Origin: Gottfriedia solisilvae
GTDB lineage: Bacteria > Bacillota > Bacilli > Bacillales > Bacillaceae_G
DNA length: 64,000 bases
Direction of reading: 5' to 3'
NCBI RefSeq assembly: GCF_002128405.1
Contig: NZ_NETJ01000002.1
Span: forward strand, 744,001-808,000
Shown here: piece after piece, positions 47,442 to 56,214 of the stretch
Layout of the letters: each line of letters opens with the position of its first letter
How positions within the stretch are numbered: the first letter of the stretch is position 1
The notes under the pieces: generated by a model
Told to the model about the DNA's origin: nothing
What the model saw: only the letters and a program-made list of their open reading frames with translations
Database searches by the model: none
Translations under genes and position numbers: made by a program

Positions 47442-49992
47442 ATGCTGTAATCTTGTTATAACGATAATTTGAAGTATTATATGATGTTGGATTTGTGATA
47501 ATGCCATTATTATCAGTTGGTTTAGTAGGATCAGGTATCACTGGATTACCATCTTCATCAGTTTCACCGTCGCCACCATCTCCATTGCCGTTACCATTCC
47601 CGTTGTCATTACCGTTTCCGTTACCATTTCCATTGCCGTTACCATTCCCGTTGTCATTACCGTTTCCATTGCCATTATTACCTTCATCAGGCGGAGTGAC
47701 AGGTTCCTCAGTAGTTGATAAATCAACAGTTACTGTAACTGGATTACTCTTACCTACATCACTTGTTGCGACAATCGAAATTTTTACAATATCTCCAGGA
47801 ACAATTCCGTTAATACTTGTTGCAGTTCCTTGTATTTTTTGTGTTTGTGCCTTTTTGCCATTTACATCATAACTTACTTCAAACGAAGTCGATGGAAGTA
47901 ACTCAGGAGCGTATTGCCAGTTTAAAGAAATATTACTTGTAACTGGATCATAATTCGCTGCTACATTTTTTACAGGATCTAGTTTAATATCTTGTGGAAT
48001 ATCATCCATTTTTTCGCCTTTAATATATAATTCATCACGATTTTCAACTACTGAACTTGGTTTTTCGAATTTAGAATTCATATCTCCAGTAGCAGCTAGC
48101 ATATCTCTTGCGATGTATTTTGCAATGTTTGTAGATGATTTACCTAAATAATGATCTTTTTTATTTTTCTCATATCCTGTCCAAACAGAAACAGTTACGT
48201 CAGGTGAAAAACCAACAAACCAACTATCACGAGTTGCATTATCGGGGAAGCCATACTTTTGTTTAACTTCAGTTGGATAATTTGTTGTTCCTGTTTTACC
48301 CGCCATATCTAAGCCAGGTACGTTTGCTCTACCACCTGTACCAAGAGGGGATTTAACAACATCACGTAGCATATCTGTAATCATATATGCAGTATAATCA
48401 CTCATTGCTTGCTTTGGTTCAGGTGTTAATACTTTTTCTGTTTTATCTTGATAAATGATCTTTGTAACTGCATGAGGTTTAATATAAACCCCGCCATTAC
48501 CAAAGGCTGCATAAGCACCAGCCATTTCCATTGGAGACACGCCTGTAAATCCTCCGATAGAGTATGATTCATAAATATCTTTTGGTAAGTCTAGCCCTAA
48601 TCCAACTCCAAATTCACGAGATCGGTCTAATCCTACTTCTTGCATAGTTTTTAATGCAGGAATGTTTCTTGAGTCTGCTAATGCATATCTAATTGAAATT
48701 TTTCCTTTATATCGTTTATCCCAGTTACTAATTGGAACACCTTCAGAGTATTGATAAGGTTCATCAACTATTTGATGGAAAGTGGACCATTTTAAATATT
48801 GGATAGCAGGGCCATAATCTAAGATTGGTTTGATTGAAGAACCCGGCTGTCTTTTGATATCTTTAGCGAAGTTGATTCCGCCAGTTGTTGTATTTCTTCC
48901 TGCTCCAACTGCTCGAATTTCACCAGTTTTCGTATCTGTTAAAACGAAACCAGTTTGGAATTCATCACTTGGATAAAACTCTTTACCGCGATTGATAATT
49001 TCATCAGCTTTTTGTTGTGCTTTTGGATCAATCGTTGTTTCAATTGTTAACCCATCAGTATAAACATTTGCATCGCCATTTTTTTCAACTTCATCAATTA
49101 CTACATCTAAGAATGCTTGATATTTAGTACGTTCTGGCTGCGACACCTTAACTATACTTTTCATTGAAACTGCTTTTGCTTTCGTATATTCCTCTTCTGA
49201 AATATACTTATATTTTTTCATTTGGCTTAGTACGATATTTCTTCTGTTTTCAGATGCAGCAGGATGCTTAGCAGGGTTAAAGTTATTTGGACTTTGAACC
49301 ATTCCAGCCAGTATTGCTGCTTCGGGTAATGTAATTTTAGACAAGTCTTTACTAAAATAAGTTTCACTTGCTTTTGCAATACCATAAACACCACGACCAT
49401 TTAAACCGTTTGAGAAATAAACTTTATTTAAATACATTTCTAAAATTTGTTGTTTAGAATACTTTTGTTCTAATTGAAATGCTAAATACCATTCTTGTAC
49501 TTTACGTTTAATTGTCTTTTCAGGTGATAAAAATGAATTTTTTACAACTTGTTGCGTAATAGTACTACCACCTTGAGAACCAAATCCGCCAGTAATATTA
49601 GCTAAAACTGCACCGAACACACGGCGAATATCTACACCTTTATGCTTAAAGAATCGAACATCTTCAGTAGCGATAAAAGCATCTTGAACCACAGTTGGAA
49701 TCTCATTATATGAAATTTTAGTCCTTTGTTCAGTACCCAATTCAGCAAATACATTTCCATCTTTATCTAATACTGTTGAGGATAGTGGGTCTTTTAATTT
49801 TGATTCATCTAAATCTGGTGCGCCACTGACTAAATAATAAAAACCACCGACACCAGCAAGTATACAAATGACTGCAACTGTCAATATTGATAAAGTGATT
49901 TTTTTCCATAAACCTTCACGTTTCTTTGTCGTACCTTTAGTAGGCTTCTCCATACGTTTACGTTCTTCTCGTGAACGATATTCTTTTGCCAT
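47440..49992 (-). CDS. ponA: Penicillin-binding protein 1A (class A)
   Basis: This 850-residue bifunctional cell-wall polymerase has a basic cytoplasmic tail, a transmembrane helix at about 31-54, a glycosyltransferase domain with Glu110 in TEDVRFF and STITQQVVKN, and a transpeptidase domain with SxxK at Ser385-Lys388, SRN at 441-443 and KTGTT at 566-570. A fibronectin type III-like domain (about 670-757) and a Gly/Asn tract at 771-804 follow. It lies divergent from yppC and downstream of recU, a pairing conserved in Firmicutes. Confidence 0.97.
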   Translation of the reverse strand: MAKEYRSREERKRMEKPTKGTTKKREGLWKKITLSILTVAVICILAGVGGFYYLVSGAPDLDESKLKDPLSSTVLDKDGNVFAELGTEQRTKISYNEIPTVVQDAFIATEDVRFFKHKGVDIRRVFGAVLANITGGFGSQGGSTITQQVVKNSFLSPEKTIKRKVQEWYLAFQLEQKYSKQQILEMYLNKVYFSNGLNGRGVYGIAKASETYFSKDLSKITLPEAAILAGMVQSPNNFNPAKHPAASENRRNIVLSQMKKYKYISEEEYTKAKAVSMKSIVKVSQPERTKYQAFLDVVIDEVEKNGDANVYTDGLTIETTIDPKAQQKADEIINRGKEFYPSDEFQTGFVLTDTKTGEIRAVGAGRNTTTGGINFAKDIKRQPGSSIKPILDYGPAIQYLKWSTFHQIVDEPYQYSEGVPISNWDKRYKGKISIRYALADSRNIPALKTMQEVGLDRSREFGVGLGLDLPKDIYESYSIGGFTGVSPMEMAGAYAAFGNGGVYIKPHAVTKIIYQDKTEKVLTPEPKQAMSDYTAYMITDMLRDVVKSPLGTGGRANVPGLDMAGKTGTTNYPTEVKQKYGFPDNATRDSWFVGFSPDVTVSVWTGYEKNKKDHYLGKSSTNIAKYIARDMLAATGDMNSKFEKPSSVVENRDELYIKGEKMDDIPQDIKLDPVKNVAANYDPVTSNISLNWQYAPELLPSTSFEVSYDVNGKKAQTQKIQGTATSINGIVPGDIVKISIVATSDVGKSNPVTVTVDLSTTEEPVTPPDEGNNGNGNGNDNGNGNGNGNGNGNGNDNGNGNGNGDGGDGETDEDGNPVIPDPTKPTDNNGIITNPTSYNTSNYRYNKITA
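47581..47682 (-). repeat. Gly-Asn low-complexity codon repeat in ponA
   Basis: Six-base GGNAAY-type units encode alternating Gly and Asn with occasional Asp (residues about 771-804). The DNA contains longer internal duplications of the motif, so it is a likely site of length variation. Confidence 0.85.
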
Positions 49993-50054
49993 CTTAATTT
50001 CTCCTGCCTTTCAAAAATGAACCTTAATCTTGATGTCTATAAATCATGTTAAGT

Positions 50055-50648
50055 TTAATAAAGTTCATCAATACAATTTAAGTAAGGAACAATAATGGGG
50101 TAACTAGTTTTAAGCAATGTTCCAAACTGTCTGCATTCTTCTATAGATATTGACTTTCTTCCGCCTTGTTGCTGCCTTTGCCAAAAGGTAAGAATATCGG
50201 AAGCTTTCATAAAATAAATTTCATTATATAATGAAAATTTTATAATGACAAACGATATTCCACCATGAATCATCACATTTTCCATATGTTGAATCTGATG
50301 TAAGTGGAAATTTTGTAAAGGGAAACTAGTCTTGTTGTTAGTTTCTTTTGCTTCAAAGTCAATATACTTTCCTTTATAAATGCCATTGTAATCAGTAGTT
50401 GATGCTTGCTTAAAATAGGCCTCTCGAATAACTGCTGCACTTCTTTTTGGATAATCTACTTTTACTATTTGTACTGGTGTTGGTTTTTTATGTATGTTTG
50501 CAATATTATTTGCTAAATAATACGTATTAGTAGCATTTAAATCTTCCTCAAGAGACATTCCTCGATTACTATAAGTATTTCCTGATTTTGAAATGAATTC
50601 ATTGTTTTTTAGAATATTATTTTTTCGATTAGGATATTTTATTGTCAT
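50055..50648 (-). CDS. recU: Holliday junction resolvase RecU
   Basis: This 197-residue endonuclease cleaves Holliday junctions in recombination and chromosome segregation. [45 protein letters not shown] (catalytic Asp and Glu) and [16 protein letters not shown] are diagnostic. Its start on the minus strand is preceded by GGCGGAG. It ends 62 nt upstream of ponA and is probably cotranscribed with it. Confidence 0.96.
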   Translation of the reverse strand: MTIKYPNRKNNILKNNEFISKSGNTYSNRGMSLEEDLNATNTYYLANNIANIHKKPTPVQIVKVDYPKRSAAVIREAYFKQASTTDYNGIYKGKYIDFEAKETNNKTSFPLQNFHLHQIQHMENVMIHGGISFVIIKFSLYNEIYFMKASDILTFWQRQQQGGRKSISIEECRQFGTLLKTSYPIIVPYLNCIDELY

Positions 50649-50741
50649 TTAAACCAACTCCGCCTTAAAATACATACAAATGTATTATAGCACTAAAACA
50701 GACGTTCGTGTATAAATAACCATGAATGCAGAGGTGATCAA

Positions 50742-51749
50742 ATGATCCTGCAACACGATAGCTGGAAGGAATATATAAAACAAAGAAGAAAAGAACATAA
50801 TGTAAATCGAAATGAAAATGAATTAATTGAATTGATTAAGCACGAAACAATTCGAAATAACAGTGATAATATCTCAAGGACGATTGCATATCAAAATTAT
50901 TATTTCAGAATGAATTCTATTCAATGGTCATTTTTAGCAAGTATGGTATCTCGTAATGCAGGCTATAACATGACGGATCTGGAAAATCAAAATTTTATTA
51001 ATGGACTCAGTCTAAAACAAAGAAAGCAATTATATTTAACATACGAAAGGGCTAATTGGATCATTTTTTCTGATGCTTTTCCTCAGTTATTATTATTTGA
51101 GTTCTCTGTAAAACAAAATAAACCATTATTTTATTTACTCAAGCATTTTTCCGTCTCAAGTTTTATGGAAATTGAGTGGGAGAAATATTGGACAAATCGC
51201 GATCATGTTCGATTAGTTTATTCACTCATTATTAATGAACAAAATATGATTGAAAAACCCGTTATCCAAGATGAGTATTTCAAGCATGAAGTGTTTGATA
51301 CCTTGTCGTATAAACTACAAGAACAATTGAAATTAAGTAGCGTGATTTTTCCCAATTTATTAGGAGAAGTATATGGTATGTCCATTTTTCAGTTTCAAGA
51401 AATTGATAAAAGGATCCAAATAGGAAAACAATTATATTCAATATTATTTCATGAAGATCTGCACCAACTTTTTTGCGAATTTGCAAAACAAATAACTCAT
51501 TCAGGAAGTAGAAATGACTATGAAGAAATAGTGGGATTTGCAAAATCAAATAATCCGAAATTAAGGGACGTATATCCTATAATCCCTCATAAAAGAACAA
51601 AATCATTTGACTGGTATAATTCTACTGTATTCCAACAGGGATGGTATAAGAAAGAGCATTATTCTGATCAATTTAAATTTAAAGAAACGTTTTTAATGAA
51701 ACAAGATCTGATGATGTCACTATTAAAAATGAAATCATTGTTCAAATAA
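50742..51749 (+). CDS. yppC: YppC family protein (DUF2515)
   Basis: This 335-residue protein is divergent from recU as in B. subtilis. It contains ISRTIAYQNYYFRMNSIQWSFL and HKRTKSFDWYNSTVF. No signal peptide or clear membrane helix is visible. AGGTGATCAA precedes the ATG. Function is unknown. Confidence 0.88.
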   Translation: MILQHDSWKEYIKQRRKEHNVNRNENELIELIKHETIRNNSDNISRTIAYQNYYFRMNSIQWSFLASMVSRNAGYNMTDLENQNFINGLSLKQRKQLYLTYERANWIIFSDAFPQLLLFEFSVKQNKPLFYLLKHFSVSSFMEIEWEKYWTNRDHVRLVYSLIINEQNMIEKPVIQDEYFKHEVFDTLSYKLQEQLKLSSVIFPNLLGEVYGMSIFQFQEIDKRIQIGKQLYSILFHEDLHQLFCEFAKQITHSGSRNDYEEIVGFAKSNNPKLRDVYPIIPHKRTKSFDWYNSTVFQQGWYKKEHYSDQFKFKETFLMKQDLMMSLLKMKSLFK

Positions 51750-51751
51750 AA

Positions 51752-51783
51752 GAAGTTAGCATATACATGCTAACTTCTTTTTG
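51752..51783 (+). terminator. Terminator of yppC
   Basis: AGAAGTTAGCAT / ATGCTAACTTCT stem with a 4-nt loop and a T run. Confidence 0.92.
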
Positions 51784-51889
51784 TTTACATCTTTACGACC
51801 GAGGTCATAAGTCCAAGTCAAATGTTGACTAATGATAACCTTATCCGATTTGGTATTATGATTGTCGGAATACAATTAATCTGCACAGC

Positions 51890-51991
51890 TTATGTTGCAG
51901 GGAAATTTGGTCCTTCAATTTTCGGATTACCTGTTCCTTGAGATTTACTTTTTTCTTGTTTCTTCTTTTTAACATTTTTATTTTTTGCCAT
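51890..51991 (-). CDS. sspM: Very small basic protein, SspM-like spore peptide
   Basis: A 33-residue frame starts at ATG 51991 on the minus strand, 8 nt after GGGAGGTG. It begins MAKNKNVKKKKQEK and ends KIEGPNFPAT. The basic composition and the GPNxPxT ending resemble the minor small acid-soluble spore protein M of B. subtilis, and the location between yppC and yppD fits. The gene is well supported by its ribosome site; the family name is a short-sequence inference. Confidence 0.62.
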   Translation of the reverse strand: MAKNKNVKKKKQEKSKSQGTGNPKIEGPNFPAT

Positions 51992-52197
51992 ATGTAACAC
52001 CTCCCATTTATAACTTTCCCAAAAGAGTTATTAGATACAATTCTTTTTGTCGAATATGAAGAGGAAAATAGAAAAATTCACTTTGTTTAGCGAAAAAGTA
52101 CTAGTTTTGTCAACGTAGAAGGAGGTGAAGTTTTACTCGTTGAATACTTGTAATATAGGAAATTTGGTGTACAAAAGATGAAGAGGAGTTGAACTGT

Positions 52198-52446
52198 ATG
52201 GAGGTAATTCAAAAAGAAGAATTTTTTCGAGCAATTGATGAATTTTTAAATGAGGTTGAATTTATTGAACACTCTTTAGCTTCTAGAATGAGTCAAAAAT
52301 GTGAAGAAGAAAAAAATTCACTTTTAAATAAGGTTCAGTCTACTACGGTACATCTTCACCATTTTGAAAAGAAAGTTAATCAAGCAAGCCAAGGTGGAGG
52401 ATGGATTTCTACACCTTTATTAGGAAGAAAGTTAGCGTTTATTTAA
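52198..52446 (+). CDS. yppD: Small protein, YppD-like
   Basis: This 82-residue protein is predicted to be mostly helical (KEEFFRAIDEFLNEVEFIEHSL), then has a Gly-rich end (ASQGGGWISTPLLG). AGAGGAG lies 9 nt before ATG 52198; an in-frame TTG at 52189 is less likely. The yppD name is inferred mainly from size and neighbourhood; I do not recognise a domain. Confidence 0.6.
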   Translation: MEVIQKEEFFRAIDEFLNEVEFIEHSLASRMSQKCEEEKNSLLNKVQSTTVHLHHFEKKVNQASQGGGWISTPLLGRKLAFI

Positions 52447-52464
52447 CAAATAATCTTATAAATA

Positions 52465-52515
52465 AAATAAAGAGATACCCATCTACGATCATCGTGAACG
52501 GGTATCTCTTTATTT
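52465..52515. terminator. Bidirectional terminator between yppD and yppF
   Basis: AAATAAAGAGATACCC / GGGTATCTCTTTATTT perfect 16-bp stem with an inner ACGA/TCGT pair. Confidence 0.92.
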
Positions 52516-52536
52516 ATATTTAATTTTAATGGCCAA

Positions 52537-52713
52537 TCAATTTGGCTTATTTGCACCAGACAATTCAAGTTCTTTAATTAATGCTCTATAATGTTGAAAC
52601 GTAACTTCACCATTCAGGTAATTTTGTTGTAAGAAATCCATTAATTGATTAAGATCAGTTGGTTCAAAACTTTTTAAAGAAATAAACTTGTTCTTCAATT
52701 CTAGCAATGTCAT
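52537..52713 (-). CDS. yppF: YppF family small protein
   Basis: A 58-residue frame starts at ATG 52713 on the minus strand, with GGAGGGG upstream. It reads MTLLELKNKFISLKSF, then DLNQLMDFLQQNYLNGEV, and ends ELSGANKPN. This matches the YppF family in length and the terminal GA-x-KP pattern. It faces yppD across a shared terminator, whereas yppF in B. subtilis is part of the same small-gene cluster. Function is unknown. Confidence 0.78.
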   Translation of the reverse strand: MTLLELKNKFISLKSFEPTDLNQLMDFLQQNYLNGEVTFQHYRALIKELELSGANKPN

Positions 52714-52922
52714 TATTACCCCTCCAACATTAAATTTAATAAAAAACTTGTTTTTATTACATAAAATGTACCATAAATACTCAAGATTTAAATTTTTTTA
52801 AAAATTTAAACTTCCGACAGTAAATGACAAAAAAAGTAGCGATCAGATTTTTTAGATTGTAACAATTTAGGCAATTACATCATACAAATACTAAAAGAAT
52901 AAATATAATGGGTGTGAGAAAA

Positions 52923-53735
52923 ATGAGACATCAAATGTTTCCTCCAAATCACGTTGATAACAGTTTTGAATGGTTTCGAAATCAACATCAATTAAATGAC
53001 CATTATTATCATAATGGGACATTTAATCCATATGATTTAAACCAACAGCAAAACGAAATGATTCAACGGTATTATGGGAATATGATTCAACCATATTCTC
53101 AAAACCAATTACAAACAACAGAAGTTCAACAAACTATGCAAATGATGGAAACGGCTCCTACAAGCGAGACTCAAACATTTCAGGCTATGAACCAGATGGA
53201 AGACATACAACAACATGCTTATCAAGAACAAGGTACAATGTTTGCATCACCGCCTGAATATGCTCAAGCACAGCCTCATTTGATGCAAAATCCTGCGGGA
53301 CTATATCCTAGTCAGCCTTATGCTACGCCATTAGAGAGCGGTTTTCCAGGGTATGGGCAACAGCCACAAGCGACGAATTATTCTAATTTTCAGTTGTATT
53401 CAAACCCTTATGGTGACCAAAATTTTCAAACACAATTTTCTAATTTCACTCAACAACAACCACAACAGCAACAATATGGGCAAATGATGCAAGGTGGACC
53501 GTTTTCAACACCTTCTATGTTTGCACCTAGTACTCCTTATCCAACACAACCAAAACAATTAAACCAACAAAATAGTAACGGTCAATCGTTTCAATTTTCT
53601 TCTATTTTAAATCAATTTAAGAATTCCTCTGGATCGTATGATGTACCCAAAATGATGAGTACAGCAGGACAAATGATGAATACCGTGAATCAAGTAGGAG
53701 GACTGTTCAAGCAAATTGGATTTTTCTTCAAATAA
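52923..53735 (+). CDS. yppG: Gln-rich YppG-like protein
   Basis: This 270-residue protein is dominated by a Gln/Asn/Pro/Tyr-rich low-complexity region (about residues 30-215). It ends in a conserved hydrophobic segment (FSSILNQFKNSSGSYDVPKM ... MMNTVNQVGGLFKQIGFFFK, in parts) typical of YppG. It is about twice the B. subtilis length because of the expanded Gln-rich part. GGTGTGAG supports ATG 52923. A spore coat role has been suggested for such proteins but is not shown here. Confidence 0.8.
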   Translation: MRHQMFPPNHVDNSFEWFRNQHQLNDHYYHNGTFNPYDLNQQQNEMIQRYYGNMIQPYSQNQLQTTEVQQTMQMMETAPTSETQTFQAMNQMEDIQQHAYQEQGTMFASPPEYAQAQPHLMQNPAGLYPSQPYATPLESGFPGYGQQPQATNYSNFQLYSNPYGDQNFQTQFSNFTQQQPQQQQYGQMMQGGPFSTPSMFAPSTPYPTQPKQLNQQNSNGQSFQFSSILNQFKNSSGSYDVPKMMSTAGQMMNTVNQVGGLFKQIGFFFK

Positions 53736-53760
53736 AAAAGCCAGGATATCTCCTGGCTTT
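53735..53760. terminator. Bidirectional terminator between yppG and the GntR gene
   Basis: AAAGCCAGGA / TCCTGGCTTT perfect stem with a 4-nt loop, shared by convergent genes. Confidence 0.88.
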
Positions 53761-54487
53761 AATCATTTCTAAAAAGAGAATGTACTAGCTTATAACGATC
53801 AGCACGATACACAGTCAATTCATGTTCAAGTACTTTTCCACTTCTCAAGTAAGTTGTACGATCAATAGATAACACAGGAGAATTTGGTGGAATTTCAAGC
53901 AGTTTTGCTTCTTCTTCACTTGCTAATCTTGCTTGAATTGATTGATCTGCATATTGAATTGGATCGGGAATATTTGAATTCACATATTCATAAAAAGATT
54001 TTTCAAGTACAGTTTGATTTAAGTTAGGGGCTAATTCGCATGACACATAAATGCTTTCAATAGACATCGGCTTTAAATCAGCTAAACGGACTCTTTTAAT
54101 TTTATAAATGGGATCATTTTCGGTTATTTTTAATATATTTGCTAATGATGAATCTGTTTTTATAATTTCAAATTCAATTAATTTGCTACTTGGTTTTAAT
54201 CCTCTTTCAATCATTTCTTCTGTGTAACTATTTAATCTACTAATTCGTTTTTCTACTTTTTGACGACTAACAAATGTACCTTTGCCTTTTTGACGATATA
54301 CGAAACCTTCTTGAACAAGATTATTTAAAGCTTGTCTTACAGTCATTCTAGATATCTGGAATTTTTCAGAAAACTCTCTTTCAGAAGGAATTAATTCATC
54401 GGCTGGATATTCTCCGGATGTAATTTTTGATTTTATATATTCTAATAGTTGATGGTAAATTGGAACTGGTGAATTTTTGTTAATCAT
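53759..54487 (-). CDS. GntR/HutC family transcription regulator, NagR (YvoA)-like
   Basis: This 242-residue regulator has an N-terminal GntR winged helix (PIYHQLLEYIKSKITSGEYP ... SRMTVRQALNNLVQEGFVYR) and a C-terminal UTRA ligand domain (ISRLNSYTEEMIERGLKPSS ... VLEHELTVYRADRYKL). It resembles B. subtilis NagR, which responds to glucosamine-6-phosphate derivatives, but no nag genes are near. GAGGAG precedes ATG 54487. It is not part of the B. subtilis gene order here, so it is probably an insertion. Confidence 0.88.
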   Translation of the reverse strand: MINKNSPVPIYHQLLEYIKSKITSGEYPADELIPSEREFSEKFQISRMTVRQALNNLVQEGFVYRQKGKGTFVSRQKVEKRISRLNSYTEEMIERGLKPSSKLIEFEIIKTDSSLANILKITENDPIYKIKRVRLADLKPMSIESIYVSCELAPNLNQTVLEKSFYEYVNSNIPDPIQYADQSIQARLASEEEAKLLEIPPNSPVLSIDRTTYLRSGKVLEHELTVYRADRYKLVHSLFRND

Positions 54488-54511
54488 GGTTTACTCCTCG
54501 TATAGCTGTGT

Positions 54512-54534
54512 ATTTACAATTAATTGGTAAATAA
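54512..54534. promoter_or_regulatory. Candidate operator upstream of the GntR gene
   Basis: TATTTAC and GTAAATA form perfect 7-nt inverted arms with a 9-nt AATTAATTG spacer. The palindrome lies 25 nt upstream of the regulator's start codon, where autoregulatory GntR operators often occur. Confidence 0.4.
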
Positions 54535-54715
54535 AACGATTTCATACTTATTTTATAGGAATAAGGTGTAATCGGCAACGGTAGATTTTTATTATAAATG
54601 TCAAAATATTTAAACTTTTATTTACGTTAAATTAATAGTTGTGAATTTTGTTCAAACCTTTTAAAATTAAAATTGTTGACATTTTAGATACTTTAATATA
54701 TTGGAGAGAAAAAGA

Positions 54716-54814
54716 TTGAAAAACAAAATTCTTTTTTTATTTTTTATTACTTTAACATTAACGTTTATTATCTTTACTAGTTTTAAACAAGCATTATATG
54801 TAATTCTTTCATAG
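54716..54814 (+). CDS. Possible 32-residue single-span membrane peptide
   Basis: TTG 54716 follows GGAGAG at a 7-nt spacing. The frame is hydrophobic (ILFLFFITLTLTFIIFTS) between a basic start and a short tail. AT-rich DNA yields such frames by chance, and there is no family match, so confidence is low. Confidence 0.22.
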   Translation: MKNKILFLFFITLTLTFIIFTSFKQALYVILS

Positions 54815-55200
54815 AAATCAAAAATTTTTCGTTCATTTCAAGATAACGTAATAGAAAGTGAACTTTTTAACAAATTAAGGAATACTACTTACTTATAAGG
54901 CATTATTTCCGACACAAATTAATTTATATACATCTAAGATTAAATCGGATATTATTTTCCTCGAGAGAACAGTAATGATCGTACAAGCTATAAAAATGGT
55001 TTCCACAAATTCGGTTCTAATGATCATCTTAACAATTATTTTGTTACTCCAATAATTTATCCTGCATTTACAGTAGATGTCGTAAGTAGAAATGTAATTA
55101 GATTGAGTTAAGAAGATTATTTTATAAAAGTGCATATTTGAAAAGAATACAAATAACGAGGGAAGAGCATTTTGTTCTTCCTGATTTCTTGTGAGGTCAT

Positions 55201-55770
55201 ATGAGAGTACTACTAGTTTCAGGATATAAATCTTTTGAATTAGGCATTTCATCAAATAAACATGACGCAGTAAAATACATAAAAAAAGCAATAAAAAATA
55301 AAATTTTTTCTTACATAGACGATGGTTTGGAATGGATTATCATTTCTGGTCAAATGGGAATTGAATTATGGGCAGCGGAGGTTGTTTTTGAGCTACAACT
55401 TGAATATCCTCACTTACAATTAGCAGTCTTCACACCGTATGAAGACCAGGATAAAAACTGGAATGAAGCAAACAAACTTTATTATGAGGAAATATTAGCT
55501 CAGGCAGATCATGTTGATTCAATTTCAAGAAAGCCATATGAATCACCAGCTCAGTTAAAAGCTAAAAATGAATTTTTAATTAGCAAAAGTGAAGGTTGTA
55601 TCCTTTTATATGACACAGAAAAAGAAGGTTCTCCTAAATATTTGTATGATTTAGCGATTAGGAAAAAAGAATTATATCAATATTCGATTGATCTAGTAAC
55701 TTTTGATGATTTACAAGTGATTGCAGAGGAATTTATTGAGAATGATGCGAATGATTATAGGGAATTATAG
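55201..55770 (+). CDS. ypsA: YpsA, SLOG-superfamily protein (DUF1273)
   Basis: This 189-residue protein has a Rossmann-like SLOG fold: the N-terminal MRVLLVSGYKSFELGI, GLEWIIISGQMGIELWAAEV and VFTPYEDQDKNWNEANK. In B. subtilis and Staphylococcus aureus YpsA influences cell division and lies beside GpsB, as here. A GTGAGG ribosome site precedes the ATG. Confidence 0.93.
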   Translation: MRVLLVSGYKSFELGISSNKHDAVKYIKKAIKNKIFSYIDDGLEWIIISGQMGIELWAAEVVFELQLEYPHLQLAVFTPYEDQDKNWNEANKLYYEEILAQADHVDSISRKPYESPAQLKAKNEFLISKSEGCILLYDTEKEGSPKYLYDLAIRKKELYQYSIDLVTFDDLQVIAEEFIENDANDYREL

Positions 55771-55846
55771 AATAGATAATTGACAATTTATTAAGTCTCT
55801 GAAAAAATAGAAGGTAAATATTTCTAAATGTTTTGGGGTGACACAC

Positions 55847-56149
55847 ATGGAATCAACAAAAATAAAACTAAGTATAAAAGATATCCTAAACAAAGAGTTC
55901 AAAGTTTCAATGCGTGGATATAATCAAGAAGAGGTTGACCAATACTTAGATACAATTATTAAAGATTATGAATCGTTTCAAAATCAAATAGTAGCCCTAC
56001 AACAAGAAAATGCAAAGTATAAAAAATTATTAGAAGATCAAAAAAATACGACTCCAACTCCTTCGCCATTTAACAATACGAATACGGATGTATTAAAAAG
56101 ATTATCTAATTTAGAGAAGCATGTTTTTGGTAGTAAACTATTCGAATAA
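55847..56149 (+). CDS. gpsB: Cell division protein GpsB
   Basis: This 100-residue DivIVA-like protein has an N-terminal membrane-binding segment ([28 protein letters not shown], in part), a coiled coil and a C-terminal hexamer-forming end ([15 protein letters not shown]). It shuttles PBP1 between division site and side wall in B. subtilis; ponA is in this window too. GGGGTGA sets ATG 55847; an in-frame GTG at 55838 overlaps that site. Confidence 0.95.
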   Translation: MESTKIKLSIKDILNKEFKVSMRGYNQEEVDQYLDTIIKDYESFQNQIVALQQENAKYKKLLEDQKNTTPTPSPFNNTNTDVLKRLSNLEKHVFGSKLFE

Positions 56150-56179
56150 TTTTTACTAATCTTATTATGAAAGAAAGCA

Positions 56180-56208
56180 TTGCAAACTAAAGTAGAATTT
56201 ACTATACT
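56180..56208 (+). promoter_or_regulatory. Candidate sigma-A promoter of rnpB
   Basis: TTGCAA (56180-56185) and TATACT (56203-56208) are 17 nt apart. The predicted start near 56215 agrees with the 5' end of the RNase P RNA. Confidence 0.65.
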
Positions 56209-56214
56209 AGATAA

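Larger units (their letters stand above)
54488..55200. other. Gene-poor interval upstream of the GntR gene and ypsA
   Basis: This 713-nt AT-rich stretch contains a palindrome at 54512-54534, a possible 32-residue hydrophobic peptide frame at 54716-54814, and a GGAAGA/TCTTCC-type hairpin near 55160-55180 just before ypsA. A minus-strand frame through 54893-55291 runs into ypsA and has no family match. Nothing else is recognised. Confidence 0.5.

Noticed and set aside
47495-47872. 125-codon Pro/Ser/Leu-rich plus-strand frame opposite the end of ponA
   Set aside because: It is the complement of the Gly-Asn codon repeat and fibronectin-like domain of ponA; its composition is an artefact.
52119-52142. 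Perfect AAGGAGGTGA ribosome-site sequence with possible 13- or 18-codon frames (TTG 52140 or GTG 52126)
   Set aside because: The TTG is too far (about 14 nt) from the GGAGG core and the GTG overlaps it. The frames are tiny with no recognisable product, so it may be chance or a lost gene.
54957-55054. Short hydrophobic plus-strand frame (about 26 codons from ATG near 54975) considered as a type I toxin-like peptide
   Set aside because: No strong ribosome site, terminator or antisense RNA promoter pattern; weaker than the candidate at 54716.
54893-55291. 132-codon open frame on the minus strand overlapping the start of ypsA
   Set aside because: It runs antisense into a conserved gene, has atypical composition and no ribosome site.
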